Assembly: GCA_003194525.1 (NCBI GenBank)
Contig: NBIV01000261.1
Location: forward strand, 1-64,000
Length of the DNA: 64,000 bases
Reading direction: 5' to 3'
From: Gracilariopsis chorda
Lineage: Eukaryota; Rhodophyta; Florideophyceae; Gracilariales; Gracilariaceae
Positions 20,400 to 31,501 of this stretch are shown piece after piece. The notes beneath the pieces are model-generated. The model was not told the DNA's origin and made no database searches. It was given only the letters and a program-made list of their open reading frames with translations. The first letter of the stretch is position 1; every line of letters starts with the position of its first letter. The position numbers and the translations under genes are program-made.

Positions 20400-22331
20400 G
20401 TGGAACTCGACGGCGGATCGTCATTCCAGATCGTCCGTCGCCCGCTGAAGCGTGCTTTGCAGAAGCAAGTCCCACTACCTGCTGCGCAGGAAGCACCGCC
20501 CGCGTCTCGTGAGCCCATCAAACCTCAAGTTGCAGCCTCGGTTTCTATACCGCCTGAGTCCCAAGTCTGGGTGCAAGTCAATTGCCTTCAACACGGTCTT
20601 CGGGTTATTCAACCTCTGTCCCAGTTATACGAGAAATCCCAGCTCGCGCTGGCGAACGGAATTGTTCACGTTACCCCGGATTCTCCTTTCCGGATACTAA
20701 TTGCTAATCTCAGCCAACGCCCCCAGTATCTCGTAATGAACCAAGTAATTGGAAGCCTCACTCCACACCCCGTTGGGATGCTCCCGACGAAGATGACGAC
20801 CGCCGATGTCCTCGGAATTGCCGCCTCTTCTGAGGAAGCCACCCCCACCACTGACAAACTATCGTCAAAGGAGGGAGAGGAAACCGTTGTTTTAACGTCG
20901 AACACCCCGAATAACTCGGAACCGACGGCCACACCTGTATCACAGGACAATGTTACAGCGCGTTCTAACCCAGTGGACCCCATAAAGGCACTCGAAGATA
21001 TAGACCTCGGCCATGTGCCGGAGTCACACCTCGACAAACTCCGTGCAATCCTACGGGGATTTACCACGATGTGGGATGGCTCGCTGGGCGAGATTAATGC
21101 TACGGAACACCGGATAGATTTGTTACCGGGTGCACGTTCGATGGCACAACCCCCTTACAGAGCAGGACCGAACGCTCGGGAAGAGGAGCAGTCCCAAATG
21201 GAAGAAATGCTCCGCGCAGGTGTGATAGAGCCCGCTCAATCACCCTGGGCATCCCCAGTTGTACTGGTTTTGAAGGCCGACGGAACCTGGAGGTTCTGTG
21301 TCGACTATCGCCCGCACAATGCCGTTACTGTTAGGGACACATATCCCATCCCTCGTATGGACGAGTGCATCGACTCCCTTGGAGACGCTACCGTGTTCAC
21401 GGCTTTGAACGCCAGTTGGGGTTATTGGCAGGTCCCTGTTAGACAGGAGGGTCGCGATAAGACCACGTTCACCTGCCACGCAGGATCGTACCGCTTCAAG
21501 CGGATGCCGTTTGGTTCGACCAATGCTCCCGTCACCTTTCAGTGCGGAATAGATATTCTATTGAACCGCTTCAAGTGGCGGAGCTGCCTGGTCTACCTGG
21601 ATGATATTATCATCTTCTCCAATAATTTGGACGACCATCTCACCCATGTCAGGGACGTTCTGACCATGCTCCACGATGCGGGAATTACCCTCAAGTTGAG
21701 GAAGTGCGAGTTCTTCACAGATACTGTCAAGTATCTGGGACATATCATCCGTCCGGGACGGTTGATGATCGAGAAGGCTCCAGTCAAGTCCCTCGTTGAG
21801 GCAAAGTAACCCCGCAATCAAACGGAACTCCGCTCCTCTTTAGGGCTGGTCAGCGTCTACTGACGGTTTATCCCGAACTTTTCGGATATCCCGGCACCGT
21901 TGAACGCGATTTTACGCAAAGGAAATCCCCCACAAGGGTGACAATTCACGCCCGAGCAATCGGAAGCGTTTAACTCCTTAAAGGAGACTGTCACGTCAGC
22001 ACCTATCTTATCTTTAACCAAACTGGGACTCCCGTGCTCAATGGAAACGGACTCGAGCGACTACGAAATTGGTTGTGCTCTCTTCCAAACTACCCCAGAG
22101 GGGGACCGAAGGCCAATTGGTTATTGTTCACGCTCGCTCAATTTCCACAAGCGGAACTACTCTGTGTCGGAGAAAGAGTGTCTCGCCGTCGTGTGGGCGC
22201 TTTCCACCCTACGACCCTATGTTGTGGGAGTTCAGTTTACCGTATACACGGATAATTCCTCGTTGAGGTGGTTAATGAACATATCCGATCCCTCGGGCCG
22301 CCTTATGCGCTGGAGACTCCGCCTTGCGTAA
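20400..22331 (+). pseudogene. pol: Element B reverse transcriptase and RNase H region
   Basis: The region starts with a variable linker and then shows the same motif chain as element A: HRIDLLPG, FCVDYR, ALNASWGYWQVP, FGSTNAPVTFQ, and the catalytic YLDDIIIFSNN. RNase H follows with ETDSSDYEIGCALFQ and SEKECLAVVWALSTLRPY. The two elements are closely alike throughout this part, more so than in their antisense frames. It is a broken fossil region. Confidence 0.88.
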
Positions 22332-22632
22332 TATGACTTCCAAGTCATATATAAAAAGGGAGCGCTCAACACCTAGGCTGACGCTTTGTCGCGTTTACCC
22401 ACAAATGGGGAAGCACTCCCAACGGAGGATGACGACATTCCATGCTTCATGGCTGAAGAACCGGATGACCCGGAGTGGAAGTTCGAGGAATGGCCGGAAG
22501 ACTGGGATGAAGATGCTGACTTTGACAACTTACTCGCATCCCGTGAGACCCCTGAGAACCCCTTACCGGGAAGTTTTGTACCGGTTTCACCGGAGGAATT
22601 GATCCGAGAACAATTCGACCTCCCCTTCTTGT

Positions 22633-23674
22633 ATGAGGATTCGTGCTCGTTTAAACGGTGGCGAAGTCCTCCCGTTCGAGGTGAACGATAAAGGCTACCT
22701 CGTTCGGTTGGTCGAAGCTCACCCACAGATTGTGGTAACTCATTCCCTGCAGTCGCGGGTGTTACATCTCTCGCACTATGCGAAGCTCGGCGGCCACGTA
22801 GGTGGGAGGAAGCTCTACCTCACCCTGCGAAGGGCGTTTTACTGGCCCGCCATGGCGGTTGATTGCTACGCAACTGTGCGGTTTTGTACCGAATGCTCGA
22901 AGAACCGGGAACCGGGTGAAGCTCCGCAGGAACGCGAAAAAAATGAAGTTATTCCCTGCTAAGGCGCCACTCGAGTTTATCGCAATCGATATTCTCGGAC
23001 CCCTCCTCACTACAAAGAGAGGCAACAAGTTCTTACTTGTGATCACCGATTGCTTTTCAAAGCTTGTTCAGACCGTCCCTCTTCGGAGGATAACCACTTA
23101 CACGGTGGCCCAGGCTCTGGTAACGCACTGGATTTTTGTCTACGGTCCTCCGGTGGAGGTGCTCTCCGATAACGGACGGCAGTCCGCGTCCAAGTTCTTC
23201 CAGGATGTTTGTCGCATCCTGGACGTGAAGAACTTGTTCACGACTACATACCATCCCCAGTGTAATGGGCAAGTCGAACGGTTCAACCGGACTTTGTTGA
23301 CCTCTCTCCGTTTCTACGTTGCTGATCACCCCAAAACTTGGGACGTGTATGCAGATGCTTTAACATTTGCATACAATACACAAGTTCAACGGACTACCGG
23401 AGTGTCACCGTTTGAATTGGTTCTATCTCGTTCACCCCCGCCTGTGGTGTTAGAATCCCAAGCCACCTTGGACAATTTCCCATCTGTGGGTCGCTACCGC
23501 GAGGAATGGAAGCAATGGCTTACTAAACTGGTCCCCGCAGCGCGGAAGTCTATGGAACACGCGCAAGCCGCGTACAAGCGGGACTTCGACGCTCGTTTAC
23601 GAGATAATGCTCCCCGCATATGGGCTAGTACCTACGTCTTTATACGTAAGGAGTATTATAACCCGGAACGGTAG
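22633..23674 (+). pseudogene. pol: Element B integrase region
   Basis: Integrase motifs are HLSHYAKLGGHVGGRKLY (zinc part), FCTECSKN, FIAIDILGPLL, LSDNGRQSASKFF and NGQVERFNR, followed by the conserved SPFELVLSR block. The core layout equals that of A. It would have inserted element DNA into the genome. Confidence 0.87.
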
Positions 23675-23695
23675 AAGCGTCACAAGCTTTCGCCT

Positions 23696-25420
23696 GTGGC
23701 GGGTGGACCGTTTAAGGTGGTATCTGTTAAATCCGACACTGTCGTAGTGGAAATGGGCAAGACACACGAGCGGATTTCCCGCGATCGTGTTATACCTGCC
23801 CCTCCTCCCTCGTCTGAGGTCGTCCTGGAAACAGAGAAACCCGTCTCTACGGACTCAGCAACGCCGGAAACCCCAGGACTAAATAGACCGACTACTCTAC
23901 CACACCCTACTCGGGGCCTCTCAGATTTATTGACTCTGTCGGAACCCCCGGCTCGGCCGGATCGCTCAGGTCCTAACGGACTTTTCTCTACTCCCAACAC
24001 TACCGCCCCTTCGCGGCGCATTTACACCCGCCATGCGGGATATGCCACTATTACTCCCCTTGCTCCGTCTAAGGAGGGGGAGGGGACCTATCGCAATGCT
24101 GGAAATTTATTACCATCGCAACGGGATTTGAGCCGTGAAACACGGAAGGTCGATGAAGCCTCGCAATCCCACACACAGCGTTCCGGAACGACGCAGTTAC
24201 ACCGTATGATACGGGAGAGTGGACCAACATCGCAGTCCATACCCCTGAACCAGGGCAATTCCCTGAATCAGGATAGCGATATCATTTCGCAGACCCATCA
24301 CCAGGGTGTAGTCGCAGAACCGTCGTCGACGGAATTTCCCGCCAAAACGGATTCGTCAGCACCATCCACACCCCTGGTAGCAGGCAACGCACGCCTTGGA
24401 AAACCAGCAACGCTGGAAAGTGAAAAGACCCTCTTGAGGGTGGAAGGCAGGAATGCACATCTTGCAACTCAAGTCCCTGTCTCTACAGCCCCGGACTTGA
24501 CAACCGTTCATAACGGGAATGTTGTCCGAACTCCGGAGATGGAAGTGCCAAAGTATCCGCGCATTCGCGGTAATATAACGAGCGTCTCGGAAAAATCCGG
24601 CGTCGTCGCCAGGGTTAAACCGGTCGTCCCGGATGATGCACCTCTTGAGGAAGACATCACACCTCAATTAGAGGCAAAGTCCCCGAACAGGGTGTCCACG
24701 GCACCAGCTGTCCACGCCCCATCAGGGAGTTTGAGGCAACACACCGGAGCACCGGAAGTAACCGCCGGATACCGGGTGCCAACAAAGCAGTGCACGGCTC
24801 AGCCGGACAGTGTAAGGCCCAAGCCAAGGGAGGCGGAATGCAAGGAGGCGGTTCAGAGCCACATGCCGTGGGAGTCACGTGAACGCACGGAGATTGTGCG
24901 CCCCGCATCAATCACCGCGCGACGCGGAAAGCCCCACCAGGGAGTGACCTCCACAACTCTGCCAAAGCGGCAAGATGCCCACAAGCTTGCGGTTCGACCG
25001 GACTACCGTAAACATGGGACGGAGGACCCCTGCAAACTAGCGGTACGACCCAATTATCGCGGTACGCGGCAACCGCTCCACGAAGACACCCTCTTGAGGG
25101 ATATTATTCCGCACTCTGCTCCGCATTCTCCGAGCGAAGCCGGCGCGTTGCATCCTGACGCACCCCTGAGGGAAAATATCCCGTCCATCGGGCAACCCCT
25201 GACAAGCGAAGTCACCATAACACGGCAAGGCCGGCAGGTATACAAAAAAGAGTTTGTGATTGACCGAATCGTCGGGCACACCTGGAATCAGGAAGGCATT
25301 CTAAGATACCGCGTCCGTTGGTACGGATATGACCCAAGCTGGGACACCATGGAACCCATCGAACACCTCCCTCGATCGAAGGTGGTCCAATATCACACGC
25401 CGCGAAGCCGGGGAAGGTAG
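23696..25420 (+). CDS. Element B integrase tail and chromodomain
   Basis: This open stretch of 574 codons starts in the integrase C-terminal strand region (GGPFKVVSVKSDTVVVEM). It continues as about 430 residues of low-complexity Pro/Ser/Thr-rich tail, and ends in a chromodomain (EFVIDRIVGHTWNQEG, YRVRWYGYDPSWDTMEP, HLPRSKV). The tail carries short internal repeats such as KLAVRPDYR and KLAVRPNYR, and several copies of a CACCCTCTTGAGG-type motif. A polypurine run matching the 3' polypurine tract is at 24,070-24,085. Confidence 0.85.
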   Translation: MAGGPFKVVSVKSDTVVVEMGKTHERISRDRVIPAPPPSSEVVLETEKPVSTDSATPETPGLNRPTTLPHPTRGLSDLLTLSEPPARPDRSGPNGLFSTPNTTAPSRRIYTRHAGYATITPLAPSKEGEGTYRNAGNLLPSQRDLSRETRKVDEASQSHTQRSGTTQLHRMIRESGPTSQSIPLNQGNSLNQDSDIISQTHHQGVVAEPSSTEFPAKTDSSAPSTPLVAGNARLGKPATLESEKTLLRVEGRNAHLATQVPVSTAPDLTTVHNGNVVRTPEMEVPKYPRIRGNITSVSEKSGVVARVKPVVPDDAPLEEDITPQLEAKSPNRVSTAPAVHAPSGSLRQHTGAPEVTAGYRVPTKQCTAQPDSVRPKPREAECKEAVQSHMPWESRERTEIVRPASITARRGKPHQGVTSTTLPKRQDAHKLAVRPDYRKHGTEDPCKLAVRPNYRGTRQPLHEDTLLRDIIPHSAPHSPSEAGALHPDAPLRENIPSIGQPLTSEVTITRQGRQVYKKEFVIDRIVGHTWNQEGILRYRVRWYGYDPSWDTMEPIEHLPRSKVVQYHTPRSRGR

Positions 25421-25581
25421 GAAAGAAGGAGTACACCCCCTTTTGTATGGACTCCGTCCAGGACGGGAATGAAAGAGAAAACGCCGTTCTAAACGGGAAG
25501 GTTTACTCAGGAGCCTCGCGCTCCTCTGTGATGCTAAGCTACATTACTGGCTAAGCCAGGGAAACAGACCAGGACACTGGA

Positions 25582-26487
25582 TTAGAGGTTCAACCCCTCC
25601 CCATCGTCCGGGGCGTGACCACCCGCAAGGCGGTAAGCCAAGGCATCTGACATCGCGGTGACGTCACCCGAAACCTGGGCAGTACTTAAACCCGCTCTGC
25701 GGAGGAAGCGGGAAATGATATCGCTTTCATTGACTGTACCCTCGCTGGGGAGTGAAGGCCCGGCGCTCGCCGTCGGAGGACTGGGAACCGGAGGCACCCC
25801 CTCGGGGGACTCGTCTACGACCATGTCAGCAACGTCTAGTTCCATGCCATCCGCCTCTTCGGGTTCGCTATCGACCATCGGGTCATCCCCACTATACGCG
25901 CGGTAGTAATCGTCGGAATCGACGTACCCAATCGGGTGATCGTCCGGCACATGCCGTGGTGCGTCGCGGAGTTCCCTCGCCTCCTCGGAGGAAATCTCCC
26001 GGAACTCCCAGGGATCGAAGTAGATGAAAACCCCCGCAAGGGCGGTGTTTCTACCAAGACCCGGACCACCGGTAGTGCCACCGCCGCCGTCAAGCCGACC
26101 GCTCTGTTCCAGCTGGACCTCGCGCCAGTCAATTCGGTCGATCAGACCAAGTAATTGGAGTACTTCGTCATTATTAGCAATACCCCCAAGGGGGACGCTG
26201 AGGTCCAGATTGCGAATAGCGGCCCGCACACGCGGTTGGATGAACCACAGTCGATACTGGTCATAAACCTCAGCAAGGATATACGCCGCAGTGCGGGCAG
26301 CCCACTCGGTTACGATTACTGACCAAAGCCCCGACCGAGGATCCTGAATCAAAAAGGAACCGAGGTACGTGAGTGCCGGCGGGAGTTCAACGTAGCAAAC
26401 CCAGCAGGCTTCAAGGAACTTCCACCACTCGGGGAGTGCGACATACCGACCGTGTCGGTGAGGCGGAGCAATCCGCTCAATCTCCAC
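25582..26487 (-). CDS. Antisense accessory frame of element B (main open part)
   Basis: About 301 codons on the minus strand, between chromodomain and 3' LTR, encode a protein clearly homologous to the C-terminal half of the antisense product of element A. Shared blocks include ERI...GRYVALPEWW, EWAARTAAYILAEVYDQYRLW, LDLSVPLG, FYDPWE/FDPWE and DDPMVDSEPEE, in the same order. Further homologous sequence continues upstream on the minus strand and reaches into the 3' LTR at about 27,146. There, IALHIP matches IALHIP of element A across the LTR border. The copy as a whole looks broken. Function is unknown. Confidence 0.75.
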   Translation of the reverse strand: MEIERIAPPHRHGRYVALPEWWKFLEACWVCYVELPPALTYLGSFLIQDPRSGLWSVIVTEWAARTAAYILAEVYDQYRLWFIQPRVRAAIRNLDLSVPLGGIANNDEVLQLLGLIDRIDWREVQLEQSGRLDGGGGTTGGPGLGRNTALAGVFIYFDPWEFREISSEEARELRDAPRHVPDDHPIGYVDSDDYYRAYSGDDPMVDSEPEEADGMELDVADMVVDESPEGVPPVPSPPTASAGPSLPSEGTVNESDIISRFLRRAGLSTAQVSGDVTAMSDALAYRLAGGHAPDDGEGLNL

Positions 26488-26977
26488 GTTTTGATACGGG
26501 ACAAAGTACCCGAGTCAGGATCGCCAGCGCCGTTCATAATGGATGAAGGTTTGGAGGAAGTTGGACCGGGACTGCCGGGAAAGGTACCGGAATTCAGCCC
26601 AAAGTATCGGTCGTTCCCAACACAGGGCTTTTTGCCGCGCAGCGGGAAAGTTCCTCCACGCGAGGGTTTCGAGGATGTGCCGGAGTTCGCCTCCCTTGTG
26701 GCAAGGGTACCGACCGGAAACCGGTTGTGAAGTTCCCGACTGGATTCGGTCTTGGAGGCTGGTTGTTGTTGTTGTTCATATTCCCCTTTGAAAGGGCGTG
26801 ATCTGACTGAGTTGAGCAGGAAGAGAAGGAGCGTGCACTTCTGGAAGGCTGGTTCGCTGCTTTTGGAGGAGGTTGTTTCTCTGAGGCAGAGGCTTGACCC
26901 GGTGACCCGGAGAGGTTTGGACTTTTATCACCCATTTTCCGCTGGGATTCGCCTGCGTTCGCGGTTGCATTCCCGAC

Positions 26978-26989
26978 TAAGGAGGGGGA
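26978..26989 (+). promoter_or_regulatory. 3' polypurine tract of element B
   Basis: TAAGGAGGGGGA stands two bases before the 3' LTR. It equals the tract before the LTR of A and is repeated inside the integrase tail of both elements. Confidence 0.75.
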
Positions 26990-26991
26990 TA

Positions 26992-27784
26992 TGAAGTGCA
27001 ATGCCTTCAGAAAGGGATTCTTGGTACTTGGTTGATTTCCCGAATGCTTCGGAAATGTAGTCATTGCATGAACTACGACCACTAATAGTGGATTTGACAC
27101 GTGGACACGGAAGAGTCAATTGGCGGTTAGCCACAGTAGTGGGCATGAACCACCAAAGCGGAGTAATTTAGTTAATTCTATTTATTATTTTACACCCATT
27201 TCTGGGATGGTTAGTACTTAGTGCGCCGGCGGATTGCCGTTGCACCAGTAAACCTTCCCCAACAAGGGGCCCCAACCTGGGGAATTGGCTCTAGACCTCA
27301 CCGCTTTCGCGTGTTCTCTACTCCTCTTTAGAGGGAAGCACCGTCGCATACGGGAAGTCTCACCCCCTTGCCTATCTAACGGACCCGAGTATTCGGACTG
27401 TTATTCCAGCTTTCTTGGTGTTCGCCTTGTATAAGTTTTATTTACCGGCACGCCGTTAGCCTTCGACACGACACTCGTGACTCAGCTCTCCCTTATTTTT
27501 CCCTTTATAGGGTGGCTTTCCCGCTACCCACGGCTCGTGTTCGCGCGTGCCACTAACGTGGAACCCTCACCTCTCTAGAGGATAACCAACCCTATACACC
27601 GCTCCTGCGGATACCCGAATCTTGCCTCAACCTCCCTGCACAAGTCGCAACGGGTGGCCTCGGCCTTACAACCTGACAAAGTCGTGCCACTCCTGGTAGG
27701 GCTCTACCCAACTGGGCTCACCTCTAACGAGGAAAGATCCCGAACCTCTTTCGGTGCACTCCTGCTTCCGGGCATTGCAATTCA
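26992..27784 (+). repeat. 3' LTR of element B
   Basis: The repeat begins TGAAGTGCAAT and ends ATTGCAATTCA. It pairs with 16,798-17,592; roughly 5-6 percent of positions differ by eye. Copia reverse transcriptase sequence resumes directly after it. Confidence 0.88.
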
Positions 27785-28486
27785 CGATTGTTGAAACTCT
27801 AAAGTCTAATTTACGGCATGAAGGAAGCCAAAGACCTCTGGGGCGTCACCTTTATGCCCCATATCACAGAGGATCTCAAGATGAAACCATTCACTTCCGA
27901 CCACGCCTTCTTGTTCCGTCACAACGGAGAAAAGCAACTCGTAGGAATTATGGGAGTATACACTGACGATACGATTCAAGCAGGAACATTGGAAGTTTTC
28001 GAAGTAACGAACAAGATCAGACAAAACTTCGATGCAAAGGATCCTAAGTTTTGTAGATTCGAATTCGCTGGCATTCATATTGAATTATGGGAGCGAAAGT
28101 TTATCATGACGCAGAATCAGCATATTACTCGACTTGCTGCAATCAATGCAGACGCACAGTATCAAGAATTCAAGTCAAAACTGATGAGGACCATCTGGGT
28201 CGTACATACTCGCCCGAAAATCATGTGTGCAACAGCACAACTTGCCCAGATAACCGACAAAGCATTCAACGCAAAGCATGTGTCCGAAATAAACAACAAC
28301 ATCACTCACTTACGAATGACTTCGGAAGTATGCCTGAACACTTACCAGCTCGGCAGAAATATTCATGTGCGTGTATATACCGATTTTTCGTTCAACTGCA
28401 ACAGTGATAGGTCTTCACAGCTCGGATATATTGAAAATTTGTGCGACAGGCACAAAAATGTTAAAAGTATTCACTACAGATGCTAA
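27785..28486 (+). pseudogene. rt: Copia reverse transcriptase, second part
   Basis: The copia polymerase resumes with MKEAKDLWGV, FLFRHNGEKQLVGIMGVYTDDT (the catalytic region, normally Y-V-D-D) and FEFAGIHIELWERK. These are the palm and thumb motifs of RVT_2 enzymes. The part before the nested gypsy insertion is at 16,307-16,797. Confidence 0.85.
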
Positions 28487-28806
28487 AAAACACATCTAGG
28501 TTTTGTTCTGTATTGGCTGTGGAAGTTTACGCATTTGTGGATGGATTCGACGCTGGCTATGCTATCAAAATGGATGCAGAGAAGGTATTGATGAAAAAGG
28601 TGAAACTTTGCGTATTGAGCGACTCGAAGAGCATCTTTGACACGATCACGAAGGGAAAACCGACCTCCGAACGACGCCTTATGATCGATCTGAACGTTGC
28701 CCGCGACGCCTACGCGAAAGAGGAAATAACTGATATTGGTCATATCGCCGGTACGGATAACCCTACCGACGGACTAACACGTCCAAAACCGTCCTTCGTG
28801 TTGTAA
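28480..28806 (+). pseudogene. rnh: Copia RNase H region
   Basis: The stretch shows the C-terminal RNase H signature of copia elements: LAVEVYAFVDGFDAGYAI, LCVLSDSKSIFDTI, RRLMIDLNVARDAY and GHIAGTDNPTDGLTR. The N-P-x-D-x-L-T block is typical of the very end of copia pol. Non-coding sequence and the polypurine tract follow before the LTR. Confidence 0.85.
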
Positions 28807-28929
28807 GGAATGATGGTATCTGGGAAGGCTAATCATACTGTTCAGCAGTGGGTTGAGCGCAACAACGAAAGCGTAATCAACCTTTGCAACGAACTTTGCA
28901 CAAAAAGCTAAAGAAGAGAAAGAAGGGAA

Positions 28930-29170
28930 TGTCACTACAGTTTGCACCGACACGCAAATGCGTGCACGTGATCTCCGAATAATCGGATGCATAATCCCTA
29001 CTGTAGAACCCGACCCTTCCGGACCAGCGGATACCTACCGGATACTATATAGAGGCAAGCAGTCTCTCCTTCCTTAAGCAATAAACTTGGTAAGACATAC
29101 CGACACATTGATACAACAGACACTTTACATTTCGCGCGCCACTCGCCCGCTACCGCTGAATCCAGTAACA
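28930..29170 (+). repeat. 3' LTR of copia element
   Basis: The 241-bp copy starts TGTCACTACAG and ends AACA. TATATAG is at 29,046 and AATAAA at 29,080-29,085. It is followed at once by CCAGT, the right target duplication (29,171-29,175), and then by host sequence. CCT4 starts 277 bp further on. Confidence 0.92.
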
Positions 29171-29175
29171 CCAGT

Positions 29176-29446
29176 GTACTCTTCCCCTCCAGCAGTGCCG
29201 ATGATAAGATGAGGCGCGTGGCATACGTGGCATTTCTCAACTCTTTCAACTATTGGAGTCATAGGGCAATTAGCTAATTAAATTAGCGGAGCAAGAGCAA
29301 ACGGGCCTTCAGGCTTGCGCACACAGCGGCGGATCAAGCTTCGCAGACGATCAACGGCGAAGGCAAAACGAAGGCGCGCAGCATTTGGCACCCTTTCGCT
29401 CAAGACCGATCATCGCTACGCGCGCACCTTACACCCCCTTTTGAAC
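29176..29446. other. Border between transposon nest and gene island; CCT4 upstream region
   Basis: These 271 bp hold no gene. They contain an AT-rich stretch around 29,265-29,290 (AGCTAATTAAATTAGC, a short palindrome) and must carry the CCT4 promoter, now next to a copia LTR. A frame continuous with CCT4 extends upstream to 29,315 but lacks an ATG before 29,447. Confidence 0.5.
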
Positions 29447-31150
29447 ATGGTCGCAGTTCAAGCTGCCTCAAGCGCAGCAATGCCATACGCAACTCCAAAC
29501 GAGGCCACAACCGCCTCAGCAATGTCCGAGAAGGCAAAAGATGTACGTCGCAGCAACATCACCGCCGCAAAAGCCGTTGCAGATGCCATTCGAACCTCTC
29601 TAGGGCCTCGCGGAATGGACAAAATGGTCAGGCAGGAAGACGGATCCGTACTTATTACCAATGATGGAGCCACCATTTTGGAGCAAATGAAGGTTGAACA
29701 CCCGGCCGCAAAGATGCTTGTGCAGTTGTCACGAGCTCAGGATGTTGTCGCTGGAGATGGCACCACTTCTGTCGTTGTCATTTGCGGTGCTTTGCTTTCG
29801 GCTGCTTTGGATTTGCTTGGCGATGGAATTCATCCCTCGGCGATTAGTGATGCCTTTCAAGTCGCACTGGACAAGTCTTTGCAAATTGTCAAGGACATGG
29901 CAGTTCCTGTTAATCTTGACGATCGCGAGGCGCTTATTCAAGCCGCTAAAACTAGTCTCAGTTCAAAGGTCGTAAGCCAGTACTCCAACTTACTGGCCCC
30001 CATTGCGGTTGACGCCGTGCTCACAGTCAAGTCCGCCCCGCAATTTAACGGAAACCCGAATGCAAACGGAAACTCCAGTACTGAATCCAGCATGCCAGGC
30101 GTTTCAGCCACGTCTGCAACCTCGTTTGTCGATCTCAAGAACATTCGCACCGTCAAGAAGCTGGGTGGAACAATCGATGATACCGAGCTTGTTGACGGTC
30201 TCATTCTGCATCAGCACACTGCAAAAGCGGGTTCTAATGCTATTACCAGGGTTCAAAATGCCAAGGTTGCCTTGATCCAGTTTTGCATCAGTCCACCCAA
30301 GACCGATGTTGACACCTCCGTCGTCGTTCAAGATTACACTGCCATGGATCGCATTCTTCGCGAGGAACGGCAATACATCCTTGGCCTTTGCAAGAAAATT
30401 AAGGCCACTGGTTGTAACGTTTTGCTCATTCAAAAGAGCATCCTGCGAGATGCTTACACGGATCTCAGTCTCCATTTCCTGGGCAAGATGAAGATTATGG
30501 TTGTTCCGGAAGTTGAACGAGATGAAGCTGAATTCTTGTCAAAGAGTCTGGGATGCCTTCCTATTGCGGGCATTGAAAGCTTCACCTCGGATAAGCTTGG
30601 AAAGGTCGAACTTGTTGAGCAAGTTTCTTTGGGTCCCGAGAAAATTGTGCGAATGACTGGAATCACAAAACCAACAAAAGAAACAGTATCCATTTTGGTT
30701 CGCGGTTCGAATCATCTAGTGCTGGACGAGGCGGAGCGATCACTTCATGATGCGTTATGTGTTGTACGATCAATAGTTCATAAGCAATATCTCATCCCTG
30801 GGGGAGGCGCACCAGAGACTGAGGTGTCGGTGATGCTTTCGAAGGTGGCCAAGTCAACGACAGGAATGGAGGCATATTGTATAGAGGCCTATGCTGAAGC
30901 ACTGAACGTTGTTCCCTTCACTCTTGCTGAAAATGCCGGGCTGCAGCCAGTAGAAATCGTGACCGACTTGCGGCGTCGACATGCAGCAGGTGAATCTGGT
31001 GCTGGTATTAATGTAAGCAAGGGAGCTGTAACTAATATCAAAGATGAGGATGTGGTGATGCCATTGTTAGTGTTCAGTTCCGCTTTGTCGCTCGCAACAG
31101 AATGCGTGCGCCAGCTTCTGAAGATCGACGATATTGTATTGGTGAGGTAA
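29447..31150 (+). CDS. CCT4: T-complex protein 1 subunit delta
   Basis: This is the delta subunit of the eight-subunit cytosolic chaperonin TRiC/CCT, which folds actin, tubulin and many other proteins with ATP. The 567-aa product matches CCT4 from end to end: [31 protein letters not shown] (72-78), the ATPase loop GDGTTS (103-108), and [16 protein letters not shown], which distinguishes delta. Further on come [26 protein letters not shown] and GINVSKG. Length is close to the usual ~540, with about 25 extra N-terminal residues. I chose the first ATG in frame; the ATG 11 codons later is also possible. No intron is needed. It converges with the membralin gene. Confidence 0.96.
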   Translation: MVAVQAASSAAMPYATPNEATTASAMSEKAKDVRRSNITAAKAVADAIRTSLGPRGMDKMVRQEDGSVLITNDGATILEQMKVEHPAAKMLVQLSRAQDVVAGDGTTSVVVICGALLSAALDLLGDGIHPSAISDAFQVALDKSLQIVKDMAVPVNLDDREALIQAAKTSLSSKVVSQYSNLLAPIAVDAVLTVKSAPQFNGNPNANGNSSTESSMPGVSATSATSFVDLKNIRTVKKLGGTIDDTELVDGLILHQHTAKAGSNAITRVQNAKVALIQFCISPPKTDVDTSVVVQDYTAMDRILREERQYILGLCKKIKATGCNVLLIQKSILRDAYTDLSLHFLGKMKIMVVPEVERDEAEFLSKSLGCLPIAGIESFTSDKLGKVELVEQVSLGPEKIVRMTGITKPTKETVSILVRGSNHLVLDEAERSLHDALCVVRSIVHKQYLIPGGGAPETEVSVMLSKVAKSTTGMEAYCIEAYAEALNVVPFTLAENAGLQPVEIVTDLRRRHAAGESGAGINVSKGAVTNIKDEDVVMPLLVFSSALSLATECVRQLLKIDDIVLVR

Positions 31151-31501
31151 CAAGAGGGAAAGAGTGGAGCAGGAGAGCAATTGGCGTTGATTAGCTTTTT
31201 TACTAGACTGAGACGGTTTTGGGAACAAGCCGTAGAGTAAATGACTTTTTGACAAGATGAATGGGGCTGTTGGAAACGACGTGAGCGGGTAGTGATTGCA
31301 GTTGCAGTATAACAGGAACGAAAGCACCTGGTGCACGCGATGGTGGACATATGTATAGGTGCCTTTTGTTCAGCGAAACTTGGGCAAGCATGAGTTAGGG
31401 TGTCTATGGGTATAGGAAAGTGCTGTGTGTGCGCAAGGCACATTAGTTGGGTGGAACGGAAGATGAGCATGGTTGGTGGTGTGATAGGAAAAAGATTGCA
31501 G
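31151..31501. other. Shared 3' region between convergent CCT4 and membralin genes
   Basis: These 351 bp separate the two stop codons. No gene, RNA or repeat is recognised. Both transcripts must end here. Confidence 0.5.

Larger units (their letters stand above)
16798..27784 (+). mobile_element. Ty3/gypsy chromovirus B nested in copia element
   Basis: A full-span chromovirus of about 11 kb has two LTRs of about 794 bp. Between them are gag, protease, reverse transcriptase with RNase H, integrase, a chromodomain and an antisense frame. It lies in the reverse transcriptase region of the copia element. The flanks read CAATT (16,793-16,797) and CGATT (27,785-27,789), a 5-bp target duplication with one difference. 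LTRs are roughly 94-95 percent identical by eye, so the insertion is old. The element is broken, with at least six breaks. It is related to A but clearly diverged. Confidence 0.92.
11856..29170 (+). mobile_element. Ty1/copia element (hosts nested gypsy B)
   Basis: The order gag, protease, integrase, reverse transcriptase, RNase H identifies the Ty1/copia class. It has 241-bp LTRs at both ends and a perfect CCAGT target duplication. Without the nested gypsy B the element is about 6.3 kb. The LTRs differ at about 17 of 241 positions by eye (about 93 percent identical), most of them C/T changes, so the insertion is old. It is broken, with at least six breaks besides the nested insertion. A purine run at 28,912-28,929 (AAGAAGAGAAAGAAGGGA) just before the 3' LTR is the polypurine tract. 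Confidence 0.93.

Noticed and set aside
31186-31470. Minus-strand frame running through the end of CCT4 and the 3' region
   Set aside because: It overlaps a strongly conserved chaperonin end and has no recognisable product.
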